64,000 nt of DNA. Origin: Asterochloris sp. CNOR1. Lineage: Eukaryota > Chlorophyta > Trebouxiophyceae > Trebouxiales > Trebouxiaceae. The notes below the pieces were generated by a model that saw nothing but the letters and a program-made list of their open reading frames with translations, did no database searches and had not been told where the DNA came from. The DNA is taken from positions 1,984,001 through 2,048,000 of the forward strand of contig OZ017761.1 in NCBI GenBank assembly GCA_963969365.1. Direction: 5' to 3'. Both the position numbers and the translations under genes were made by a program. Shown piece by piece: positions 24,562 to 35,700 of the stretch; the first letter of the stretch is position 1; each line of letters opens with the position of its first letter.

Positions 24562-24870
24562 GCCTCTTGACTGGCGTCATCTCCAGTAACAACACCTCTC
24601 TCTCCCCAGACGGGTTGCCGCACCTTCTGACCAGACGCCCTGACTTGTGGCTCGACCATGCGCTGCCCGCCACACACTCAAACGCATGAAATCATCATAT
24701 TATCAGGCGCCAATCCTTCATTCAGTCATCCTAGCATCCATGCAAATTGTCAGGCTGCGGGCCGTCAATTTTGTGGATTTCCAATTCACCACCTGTGCCT
24801 GTCTGACAGCAACACAAGACATCGACTGGCTCATGACAAGAAGCAGCAGATCCGTCCAGGTTCAAGTTCG
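24562..24870. other. Interval between convergent genes, no gene seen
   Basis: Probably the 3' untranslated region of the large plus-strand gene and, on the minus strand, of the secreted-protein gene that enters the gap. No convincing exon is visible. Confidence 0.4.
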
Positions 24871-25070
24871 NNNNNNNNNNNNNNNNNNNNNNNNNNNNNN
24901 NNNNNNNNNNNNNNNNNNNNNNNNNNNNNNNNNNNNNNNNNNNNNNNNNNNNNNNNNNNNNNNNNNNNNNNNNNNNNNNNNNNNNNNNNNNNNNNNNNNN
25001 NNNNNNNNNNNNNNNNNNNNNNNNNNNNNNNNNNNNNNNNNNNNNNNNNNNNNNNNNNNNNNNNNNNNNN
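24871..25070. other. Assembly gap, 200 N
   Basis: Exactly 200 N, a conventional size for a gap of unknown length. Its right flank lies in duplicated exon/intron units of the minus-strand gene, so the gap probably reflects unresolved tandem copies. Confidence 0.95.
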
Positions 25071-25934
25071 CGCGGGAGGCTTGCAACAAGGTGCGGATGT
25101 GTGACTGCCGACTGGGATCCAGACAGAGGGCAGGCTGGCAGCACTGCACCCACCGTGTTCAACAGCGCGGCATCGCCTGTGAGTGGTGGCGGGGTCTCTT
25201 GCAGCAGGTGCCTGGCTGGTGGCGGCGGCACCACCTCCAGAGTGCTGAGCAGTCCAGTCCCGGCGCCCACCACCGCGTTGCCAGCGTCGGTGAGAGCTGT
25301 CACTGGCTGGTCTGTTACCGGGGGAGGGGGACCTTGCAGGAGGTGGCGCCCGCCAATGCCAGTGAGGGCTGCAGTGAGGCCAGTGGCGTCATTTACAGCT
25401 CCTCCCACCGTGCCCTGGAGGCTCTGTTGGACCTGCAACAGAGCTTGACACTGTCAGCATGCAGTGGCAGCTGCCGCAGCTGTGCTGGAAGCAGGTCTCC
25501 GCTGGCACATGCAATGGCCAGGTGGGTTCGCGGCAGGCTTGCAACAAGGTGCGGTTGCGTGACTGTCAACTTGCAACAAGTTGCGGATGTTTGACTGTCG
25601 ACTGGCACCCAGACAGAGGGCAGGCTGGCAGCACTGCACCCACCGTGTTCAGCAGCACGGCATCGCCTGTGAGTGGTGGCGGGGTCGCTTGCAGCAGACG
25701 GCGGCCAGGCTCCTCCTGTAGCAGACAAGTTACACGTCGAGGGCTGCCAGGCAGCAACTTTGAGGCTGCATTGTCAGCAGAGGGTATACCACTGCTGACA
25801 TCGCCAGCTCGACGGGGTCAGCACTTGCAGATTGAAGCACAACAGCTCCTGTAGCGCGGCTATGAGCCCACCTGTGCAGCCGTTGACAGTCCAGCAAAGG
25901 CTCCAGCCAGGAGCAGGCTGCGGATGGCGACCAT
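25071..25934 (-). CDS. Secreted Pro-rich protein with RRLLQ motifs (3' part lost in gap)
   Basis: Exon 1 (25934-25872) encodes a signal peptide starting MVAIRSLLLAGAFAG and ending STAAQ. Exon 2 (25715-25644) reads EEPGRRLLQATPPPLTGDAV and exon 3 (25432-25154) carries GRHLLQGPPPPVTD and PPPPARHLLQETPPPLTG. All junctions are phase 0. Exons 2 and 3 end with the same block (PPPLTGDA..LLNT), and the intron sequence after each is also duplicated, so whole exon-plus-intron units were copied. The gene runs into the N gap and its stop is not seen. Signal peptide plus short Pro runs suggest an extracellular or wall-associated product (inference). No enzymatic domain is visible. Confidence 0.75.
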
Positions 25935-26981
25935 GGTAGCTGCTGAGGAGCAGGAAGGGAGCTCAGGGTGGAGGGAGCCGTTGAAGAGTGATTCCTGAAG
26001 CTCCCAAGGAGAGCTTATCAACGGATGCCAGCGTACTGTCCAGCCCCATCAACATCCAGGCTGCTGTGCAGTCCCAGTGCACAGCCAAGTGGACCATGAC
26101 TAAAGTGGATCAGGATCAACCTGGTCATCCTCCCCCTCTTGCACCTGTGCCTCGCTTCGACTGCCGCTGAAGGTCTGAGTCATTTTAGGGGAAGCAATGC
26201 TGACCCAGTCCAACCTCCACACCACCCTTGCCCAACAGTCAAGTCGTAGCGCCGCTGTCAAAACGCTCACCTTACCTGCCAAAACTCGCCAAGCCAAGAA
26301 CTCTCCCAGCACAACAGAAGGGCTTCCAGCAGATGAGCACGCCTGTCTAGCCTGAGCTCTGCAAGCGCAGATGAAGCCGTTATTTGCCTTCATCAGGGCT
26401 ATGATGGATCTGGACGCATAACACCCCACGGCAGCGTACATGTCCTGAGGTCTAGCTCCGTCCTGCACCAGCATGCCAGGCTACAGCATATGAAGCTCTG
26501 CCTGTGCAGGCCTTCTGTTGCTGGCTCCTGTAACTTCAAGCCAATGGCGAACCCTTGTGCAGCATCACTGCCAAAGCAACCTCAGACAAAGGGGGCCAGG
26601 ACCTGTAATCAGCAGCTGGCATTAACAGTCCCAGGCACATGTCTGTGTGGGCTTCAGCTGTTCAGCTGCAGTTGTTTCGGGCTGGCTTAGGGCAGCAGCT
26701 GGGCCTGCAGACAAGCCATGCCGATCTGTGATAATGCAATATTCAGGGTGCCATACAGTCCAGTGTGGCTGAAGCAGGCAGCCGGGCAGGCCCAAGAAAC
26801 ACCTTGCAGCAGGGCCCCCAGCAAGAGGCACGCCACAAACGACATGGGCCTGGCAGGCGGCCCATGTTTGCTGTTGGCAGCAGGGAGTTTGATCACACAA
26901 GGTGCCCTGAGCCACAGGCGAGCGATGCTTGCCCACCTGAGGGGGTTTCGTGCTGCACCGCCTCCTTCCAGCCTCGTCTGG
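25935..26981. other. Upstream interval of the secreted-protein gene, no firm gene
   Basis: A minus-strand stretch near 26690-26890 (MSFVACLLLGALLQG...) could be a hydrophobic exon of the gene to the right, but I see no matching splice phase. Otherwise nothing supportable. Confidence 0.4.
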
Positions 26982-28200
26982 TCACATCATCTGCTGTGGG
27001 ATCAATGTGCTGCCTGTGCTTGTGGCACTTGAATGGGGCCGCAACAGGCATATGTGGCTGCCAGGGAGTTGGCGGGCTATTTTGAGACTGATCATGCCAG
27101 TGGGATCGCCTGGCACGTCATCTGCCAGGTAGGCCTTATATGCTATCCATAGCATTCCTGACACTGTGGGATGGGAGAGCCTCGGCACCACATCGTCTAC
27201 CTTCAGTGGTGCTGGGGAATGAGAGAGCGCCAATACCTTTGCCAAGCTGCGCACCGTGTCTGTCGCTGCCTTTTTGTCAAGACAGCTGCGCTGCGACATC
27301 AAACAGTGATTGAGGGTGATGAAGGGCAGGTGGCAAGACGTGTCTACTTGCACAGCATGAGCCCTTGGCGCTGAGTGTATCAATGCAGTGTGGGGCAGAC
27401 CTCACTTTGAGGCCGCTCAAGTGTGCACACTTGAGGCAAGGCAGCAGGTGCATGAGGCCAGGAGCTGCTGGGCTCTTGAGGACTGCATGATGCTCTCCTG
27501 TGCTGTGGCTATGGGTTACACAGCAGGGACTGCAGGCTCACCTCTTGCCAGTACCGTCACAAAGATATTTGTCAAGCTTGCCAGCTCATGATGCACCCCT
27601 GGCCAGAAAGCATCACTGAAGACGACAGATGGCATTCTGGCTGATGGGCAGGAAGGCTTTCTCTGCAGCGCGCTGAGCGCCGAGCTGCTGCCTGCGAGGC
27701 TGGATCTCCTTGCCAAGCGCAGGCGCTGTCTTGAGGCCATGTGCTCGATTGCAGGCTGCTGATGGGGGAGGCGGGGGCTGGCACGGCCACAGATGTCTGG
27801 CTGCTGATCTCTGCCAGCTGCAGCAGGATGCCTTGTTTTTGCACAAGGGTGACCTGGCTGGCAGTGCGGTGGACCTGAGGCCTGCCTTGATGAGAACACA
27901 GGCTTTGATGACTGCCTGGTGGCCTGTCCCCGTGAACACTTTCTGCATGTCTGTCTCATAAGGAGGGACTGAGCTTGTTGCTGCAAAACAAGGTCCAGGT
28001 CCAGGATGCTGCCTTTGACCTTCGTCAGGCTTTGCTGGGCCTGGGGAACTGCACACGGCAGACCACAACGACCAGGTTCACCAATCCTTCGTGCTATGTC
28101 AATTCGATCGAGGCAACCATCTGCATGTAGCTGACCGGTTAAATTCTGGAGGCACCTGGAGATGCACTGGCATTCGGCAGCCTCCATCCGCCGAGACATC
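26982..28200 (-). CDS. Putative protein-coding gene, unresolved exons, unknown family
   Basis: Protein-like segments follow one another on the minus strand: VPQAQQSLTKVKGSILDLDL near 28060-27990, GHQAVIKACVLIK near 27925-27885, KQGILLQLAEISSQTSVAVP near 27845-27780, and FWPGVHHELASLTNIFVTVL near 27610-27550. The last is followed by a good donor, AG|GTGAGC. SLAKVLALSHSPAPLK and SGMLWIAYKAYLADDVPGDP lie near 27250-27090. The frame then stops at 26982. I could not prove every junction and do not recognise the family. It is divergent from the ankyrin gene, whose start lies about 120 bp away, so they may share a promoter region. Confidence 0.35.
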
Positions 28201-28323
28201 TGGATTTAGATTTTTGAACTGGATCCCTGCGGCCATCAGCCCTGTGCATGTGATCCTTATAGAGTGGCAAATAACTTGAAGCAATTGAGCGCTTGGCACA
28301 GCAGATAGCAGCTGTTGTCAGTC

Positions 28324-31300
28324 ATGGCCGAAGCTAGTGTTCGTGTGCGGTTCGGAGACAACAAGGTACCAGCATTGATTGGAGACTGCAAGACGAGTGC
28401 ACTGAGCTGGAGGCAAACCTGGTGTGACCTGTGCTGCAGCATGCGCCCAAGGCTGTGCTGATGGAACACGAGCCCATTGCAGAGGTGAGTTTCAAGCAGA
28501 AGAGCTGAGAGCACGTGTGCAATACATCCCAGCTGTTTGCACACATTGCAACCTTGCAAATATAGCACAAGCAGCCTTACGCTCCTGAGTCCCTGATTGC
28601 AGCCGGCCCTGCCGCGCAATGAGTCTGTTGGAGCACCAAATTCAAGTGAGCAGTGCCTGGTGCTGATGTCTGTCAGCAACTGCCACCTGCAAGCCACTGT
28701 ACATACGACCTCCAGCCAGCTGCCCGGCTTACTTATTGTGCAAGCCCTCATGTCCCATGGACGGCCTGCCGTGGTGCTGCTTCAGGCGCCCTTTTGGAAA
28801 AACATCTTCATGGCCAGAATTAAAGGGACACATTGTGCCGTTGGACTGCGCTCGCTGCCCTGCTGCATGTCCCCAACTTTCCAGGGGCCCGACCAAGCTG
28901 TCTGTGCTGTGTTCCTGTCCTGAAGCTTTGTGGTCCTTCCTGAAGGCAGGTGGCTTGCCCATATGGCAGCGGGCACTGGAGTGTGACAGCTGCTGCAGGT
29001 TTCAGCCTACAGAGGCCTGAGTTATACTGCAGGCCCTTAGCTTTGCCAAGGAGGGCGGCTCTGGATCGTGCATTTTCAGCTGTTCTACTCCTTCTGGGGC
29101 GCTATTATAGGTCTTTAAGGACTCAGCCCTGATGTGAATGCTCTGCAGAGAGCCCTGGGCTCATGGAGGAGCCTGAAGTGCGTGTCATGCACATGCATGC
29201 CCACCGCCTGTCTCGAGGGGGAAGTCTTGAGGCTCATGTCGCCCCTGCTGCAAGTCTGGGCCAGAAAGAGAGCTGCTGTCTACCACTTGGGGCCTTGCAA
29301 ATTGCTGCCTACTGCAGGCCTAGGCGCCCTGGGGGGGCTGCCACATACAGTGAATTGCTGTCCGCCAGTCTGTGATGCTGCCTCACCAGCATTCTCATCA
29401 TGCTGCCTGCTTCTGCTGAAGAGGGCACTGGTGCCAAGAAGGGCGGCTCCATCTACCACAAAGACGAGGATGAGGAGGGGGGCCCTCTCACGCTGCATGA
29501 GGCCGCTGAGCAGGGGCTGGGCAAGGAGATTGCGCGGTAGGCTGCTAGTCTGGACCTGCTGCATGTGCAGTGAACAAGAGGAGAGCGCGTGCTCAGGCTG
29601 CTGGCTGCACCTGCTGCATGGGGCCTGCCAAGTAGAGACCGCTCCCCTATCATTGTTGGCCCACTCACTCTCATGCACTCAACCATCACCACTCACACTA
29701 CTCAGGCTCCTGGCGAAACCTGCTGCATGGTGGCAGAACCAGTAGACGCCGTTGTTGTATTACTGGGTCCTCACCTCCTTTGCTCCCCACTCACCACTCC
29801 CCAATGGGCACTCAAGCGTCTTGAAGCTTCAACACTGCCCTGCACACTTGCAGTATGGTGGAGCGCTCCCTGGACTTTGACATCAACCAGCGGGATCGCT
29901 ACGGGCGCACCGCCCTCATGTGGGCCGCAGAGATGAACCACCGTGACGCTGCCGAGACGCTGATTGACCTGGGCGCAGACAGGCGGGCTGCAGATCCTGT
30001 CACCTCCAGGTGCGCTGGGCCTCCACATCAGATGTGGCGGCAGGGAGCATACTGGTGCATGTGGGCGCACACAGGTATGCTGTAGACAGGAATTTGTGCA
30101 GCCACAGCAAAGCAGCTTGAACGCTTCCTTCTAGGCATGGCCTTCCTGTAGTTCTAAACCTGTCTCAGTCGACGTCAACATGGGCAGCGACTGCCTGCCG
30201 TGTGCACTCATCTTGATGGCCAGCAACATGACAGTCACCCAGTATCAGCATTAGCCAGGCAAGACACCCAGCCTCAGCTGGGATGCATGCTGTTCCACAT
30301 CAGCAAGGTCGTGGGAGAGCACAGGTTCTGCAGACCCATGTGACCCATGTGACAGCCAGTGCAGCAGCAGATCGGTATGACTGCTTAGTTTGCACAGCTG
30401 TCGGATGCAGCCTGACCCTGTTGCCAGCAGCCAGCAGTGCAGCACAGGCTGCCCTGCCTTGGCAGCAGTCTCCGGACGCTGCACACTATGCCACATCTGC
30501 TGCCGTGCCGCTGCCTGCCATTTTGGCAGCCTCTGAGCAGGAGCCCAGCAGATGTCAGGCCACTGCATCAGGTCACCGCCTGCCCAATGGCTCTTTGACC
30601 ACACCTGACTTCAGCGCACAGCACGCACGCTGCATTGCTTGGGTTGGCAGGCCACCTTGCCCTGCACCTGACTGCATTGGCGGTTGCAGACAGGAAGCTG
30701 TACCTCTCGCCAACACAGAACTGCCATCACTGCCTGCAGGATGCCCTGGTACAAAGCACCGCTTTCGTAGAGGATATTTGCATATGCTATAAGCATATCA
30801 TGTAATGTTCAAGTTATTGAGCTGGCCAGCGTGCCTGCAGGACCTGCAGATTAACTGCTTACTTAAGTTGCAGCCCCCATGCCCATGGGATGTTCACCTG
30901 CCATGGACACTCACGCTGGCCCTAGGGACTACTCTGCACTTGGCTGCCTGTGCCGTGACTGAGGACACGCTGCATGTGCTGCTTTGCCACTCCAGCCAGG
31001 TACATCTGAGCATACTCATCTGTGTTCAGGAGCCTGGACCAGGCAATGCAGCGAATATACGGCAGCGTGCAGGGTCTGGCCTCAACCCTGCGACTCACTT
31101 TCCCCGCGCCGATGCTTTTTGCAAAGCATTGACTCAGCGTGTCCCTTCTGTCTCACCCACCCAGCTTGCCTGACAGACGCAGCCTGCTGTGAGTATTGTT
31201 TGAAGTCCTCCTTGAATGTCTTGCAGGACTGCCCTGCACCTGGCTGCCCGTGCGGGGGCTGAGGACATGCTGCACGTGCTGCTGGATGACATGGAGGAGG

Positions 31301-32270
31301 CTGAGAGAAAGGAGTACGTCAACGAGGCTGACAAAAATGGGATCACCCCAGTCTACTTGGCACGCCAGAAGGGTAAGCTATCTGCACTGTACTTGTCAGG
31401 CTGCGTGGTTGCATGCATGGCACATGTCTGCATGTCATTGCGCCCAGCGTGGCAGCGCCTGCTTACAAATGTTGCGCATAAAAGGCGATCCAGAGCCTCC
31501 CGGCGGCTAGTGCAACACGGCGCAGCTGCATCTGTGGCATGCCTGTATGCCATCACGCTCAGCATGGGCGCCATGCAGCCCGCCTGGCATCCAGCATCAT
31601 GTCTGTGCCTGGCACGCTGAACCCGTGACGCCTGTATGCTCGTCATTGTGCTCAGCGTGGCAGCGCCGACATCCTGCCTGTGTACCTTGTGAACCAGAGG
31701 GTTGCATCTGCATGAGGCATTTGCAAAGCTGGTTTGGGTCGGGATGGTGCCTGCGGCGCTCTAGTGCCTGCGGTAACAGAGGGGACCTGCATCTTGCAAG
31801 CATTATGCTTGCCTGCGTACCTTTTGCGCCAAAAGAATGACAAGCTGGTTCATGCTGCATCTACCTCAGGGCCCTATATTGAGCTTCCCAGCAGGCTGTG
31901 CCATGTGTGTATACCTTCCAGCCCAGCAGATGAGAGCATGAGGGGTTCAGCAACTCTCTAGCTATATAAGGGCACCTGTAGTGGCACTGCAAGCAGCACC
32001 AATCCACTGTCTGGCGCAGTGGAAGGGTGAGGTGCAGCGGGAAGCACTGTTGCTTGGCAGTGTAGGAATCTGCTTGAGCTCGGCAGCGCAGCTGGGGGCC
32101 TTGCCAGTCCCTGCCAATAGCGACAGCTGCATCACTCGTCTGTCATTATGTATGCAGGTGACGAAGCCTTGCCCGTGTTTGAGTACCTGATGGAGTGCGG
32201 CGCTCGCTACAATCAGCAGGCCTGGAAGGAGCTGGGGGACCTGCCTCCCCTGCCACCTGGCAGGCACTGA
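28324..32270 (+). CDS. Ankyrin-repeat protein, about 244 residues
   Basis: Eight exons agree in phase: 28324-28365, 28440-28484, 28603-28645, 29149-29223, 29422-29536, 29854-30009, 31227-31372 and 32158-32270. The start MAEASVRVRFGDNK is at 28324. A basic/acidic linker (GAKKGGSIYHKDEDEEGG) precedes three ankyrin-type repeats: GPLTLHEAAEQGLGKEIA, then RYGRTALMWAAEMNHRDAAE..LIDLGA, then RTALHLAARAGAEDMLHVLL and NGITPVYLARQKG. The tail ends PPLPPGRH. Ankyrin repeats bind proteins, and no catalytic domain accompanies them, so an adaptor role is likely but the partner is unknown. The four small first exons are less sure than the repeat exons. The intron before 31227 contains a second, decayed copy of the third repeat's exon. 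Confidence 0.8.
30915..31000 (+). pseudogene. Decayed duplicate of an ankyrin exon
   Basis: The stretch reads TTLHLAACAVTEDTLHVLL, closely matching TALHLAARAGAEDMLHVLL encoded from 31227. It is preceded by CCTAG as a possible acceptor. One extra base relative to the true exon puts it out of phase with the upstream exon, so it is best seen as a relic or a poison exon. Confidence 0.7.
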
Positions 32271-32719
32271 GCCTGCCTCCTCTGCCACCTGACAGGCAAT
32301 AAGCCTGCGCTCATCTGCACAGCATCGCGTGATGATAAACAGCCGGCTCGCAACAGGGATCGAATGGTTGAAATGCTACATTATAAATGAAATTGGAACC
32401 CATCCTGAGTGGCACAGCTTGTTGCAGGCTTGTAGGGCAGCAGCTCAGCTTTTACCGAAAAGAGGTGGCTTCATCTACCCTGGCACCCTGATTACTTCCC
32501 AGAGTCTTCAGTTGGTCTAATGAGTCTGAAGCATCAATGCTACGCATACGCAGCAGACAGTGCAATTGTTCAGGGTCAAGCAGTCAAACAATAGTGGGAC
32601 CGGCAAGGGCCTGTTGTAAGTCAAGCAAGGGCTGAAGTGAAGGCTGCAATCGCTGAGATGCAGCTGTGAACAGCTGAACAGGCTGCATGTCCTGGGCACA
32701 GGCTGCGGCGCTGCTCTGC
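32271..32719. other. Convergent 3' interval, no gene seen
   Basis: Between the stop of the ankyrin gene (+) and the stop of the surface-protein gene (-). Frames are short and lack splice context. Confidence 0.5.
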
Positions 32720-35700
32720 TCACTGCTGCTTGGAGCTCACCGGCACACCAGACTTTGTTGCTGGGGTGCCTGACCCAGCTGTCACATGAATTCCTGACCG
32801 GCCCTTGGGCTTGGGCGGGATGTAGTTGCCGGTCACGCCCTCGCTTCGCTGGCCCCCGCCTGCAGCACAGTGCTGTCTCACTCAGGCTAATTATAAGATG
32901 TTGAGAGGCAAAGTTCACTAGTGATCGGGCAGCTACGCAAGAAGGTGAGGAATCTGCTGCGCCCAGGTGGGTTTCTTGCAGGGCATATGCCATGATGTGC
33001 GCAGGATTCTGCCAGGGCAGATGACAGTGGGCCAACAACTACTGCCTTGTACAGCCTTGACAGAGTCCTCAATAGAAAGCTGCCGGGCAACAGGCACAGC
33101 AGCCCACCTCCGTAAGTGAACACTGCAGCCGGTGCCTTGGTGGGGGTCATGGGTCTGGGCTTGGGGGCATCACCAGCAGCCTTGGCAGCAGCAGCAGCTG
33201 CCATGGTGCGGATGCGGCCCATGCAGCAGCAGAGGACAATGACGACAATGACACACAAGACGACGCCGCCCACCACTGCCACAGCAATGATGCCGGCCGT
33301 GCTGATGCCGGAGTTCGTACCGCCTCCTGCAGCGCAATGCAAAGACTTGACTCAGATCTGTGCCTGCAATTGTGATCACATGCATGATTCGTGAGTTGTT
33401 GCCGCCTTCTGCAGGGCAGTGAGGTTTGGTTGCTTGCGCAGGGTGACGCCGCGCCCACCGCCACTGCAATACCGCCGGCAATGCCAATGCCTGAGTCAAA
33501 GCTGGCGCCTGCAGCGCAGCGCAAGCGTAACAAGGGATGCAGGCTGGGCTGATGCCGAGCCCATGCTCTGCAGCAGAAGGGGCTTCAGAACTGCAAGACA
33601 AATACGGCAATGCTGTACTGGTGTGTCAGACATGCAGCAGCAGAGGGCACTGTCCCTTGCTGGATGCAGAAGCCCCTGCTCTCCTTGTCACACAGGCCGC
33701 ATGCCCATTGATTGCTGCCTAGATGCAGCTCCCTAACTTCAGTGCGTGGGGCACGCAACATGCTCAGCAGTGGGCGACTAAGGACAGGATTGTCCAGCTC
33801 ACCAATGCAGATGCCATTGATGGCACCATTCTGGCAGACGTTGCCAGCCTGCTTGACAGCCGCCTCGCTGCTAGCCACATAGACCCCAGTCGTGGTCAGG
33901 CCGTTCTTGTTCAACGAGCTCTGCAGAGGCAGCAGGTGATGCAGCGTCACCAGCAACTGTGAGGCGCTGCACAATACACAGGACAGGCAAAACTTCCAAA
34001 ATGGAAGAGGCAGGCTGCTTCCATTGACACAGCTCACTCCTCAGTCCCCACTACCTACCACCCCCAAGGACAGCAGAACTGCAATCACCTCTGGTGACCG
34101 CAGAGGGCTGGACTCACCATCAGATCGCCCTCGATGACAGCGTTGACCAGGTCAGTCTGCACAACTGCGATGTTGGACTGTGAGTGGGCGTTGAATTCAA
34201 CCGTGACGTTGGCGCTGCTGCTGGCCTCGGTGGATGTCTGCATGAGGCGCCGCCCGTTGGCAGTCTGCAGTGCAGCACAAGGGTAGACTCAGAGAGGCTG
34301 CCCTGAGGTTTGTAGCTGATGCCATGGTGCCGGCAGGCAGGGCGTCTCACCCAGGCACAATACAGTGAGCGGTGCTGATGCCCACCACGTCTTCCGCAGA
34401 GCGGTATGCACCAGGCTGTGAGAGAGGTGTAAGCAGATACAACAGGATCTGCGAGAGGGCATTGGCAGAAGGCATGTGGCCACTTCGTAATGCCACAGGT
34501 CTGGGGACATGCTGCAGGCCTATCTTCAAAGGAGGTAGCCTGGGCAGTTTGCATATCATTAGCCTTGGCAACTGCATCAGAAAGCTGATGTCAGATGTCC
34601 CCTTGCCATGCGACACAGTGGGCATGCCACAGCTGGCCGAGCAGCTGACAGACAGCAGCTAGTTAACTCACCACAGCCAGGCATGCATGCTTGCCTGAGC
34701 ACCTGACAGAGAGCTGGGTCAGCAATGACATCAAGTTGTGCGGGGTGTCATCGGGTTCTGCTGTGGGGCTAATCTCAGAGCCTGCCTGACTGGAGATTGT
34801 CATGCTGAGCTCAGGCAAGGCAGGGCACCCTCTCAAGGGCTGCAGGGGTGGGGGCACATGCTGCAAGCCTGTCATTGCATGGGTGATGTCTGTTGAGCCT
34901 CACCAGGGTTGTGGCCTGGACTGCAGCCAGGGTGTTGATGTCAGATGCGATCACGCTCGACATGGTGGAAGTCAGGGCCTTGGTGAGAGTGATGATCTTT
35001 GCGTTGTCGAAGGGCCTGCAGGGCAGCCAGGAAGCTGAAGCGTTGCACTGCGTTGAGAAGCCCTGTTGTGGCAGTTGGCAAGCCAGCCAGAGGGATGTCT
35101 GCCACACTGCATGCAGTCGCTGTGCAGGCAGGGCATTCTTGAGCTTGGCAAGAAAAGAGCTCGGCGTGCAACAGCCCTGCAAGACCTGACCTGCAATGCC
35201 GCCAGCAGGGCTGCACGGGCGCAGCGGAAGCTGCTCTGCTGCCTCATATAAGAACAGCTAGACAGAGCTGCAGACGGCCCCTAAATCAGCAAGTGCAGGC
35301 ATGCACAACACAACACAACTCACCACATGCCAGGCCCTGTGATGACAAGGTTGGCGTCCAAAGCTGTTTTGGCTGCAGGGGAAGCGGTTGTGGCAGGGGC
35401 CTGCAGGCAATGGCAAAAGTAGCACTGAGATTGACTGAGGTAGGTCCTGAGGGGCCAGTGTGCCTCTAGGAACACATATAGATGGGAAAGCATGTCTGCT
35501 GAGAATGAGAGGGGGGAGGTGGTGCCCTATTCTCAGCACCTACTCTGCCTTTGCTGGGCACCCGCAACGTTCTGGCCAGCTGAGCGCAGCACTGGGTGCT
35601 CTGACTCTCGGACAGTGACTCTAGCAAGAGCTGAGCAGTTGTGCAGGGTACGCTTGCAACTGCAAGACAGAGCAGGTCAACCCACCACCACGGCAGCCTT

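Noticed and set aside
24871-25070. Open frames of X residues through the N run
   Set aside because: Artefact of the gap.
27710-28130. Plus-strand readings such as VQVQDAAFDLRQALLGLGNC
   Set aside because: The minus-strand reading of the same region has more connected exons and a good donor; the plus reading lacks consistent splice sites.
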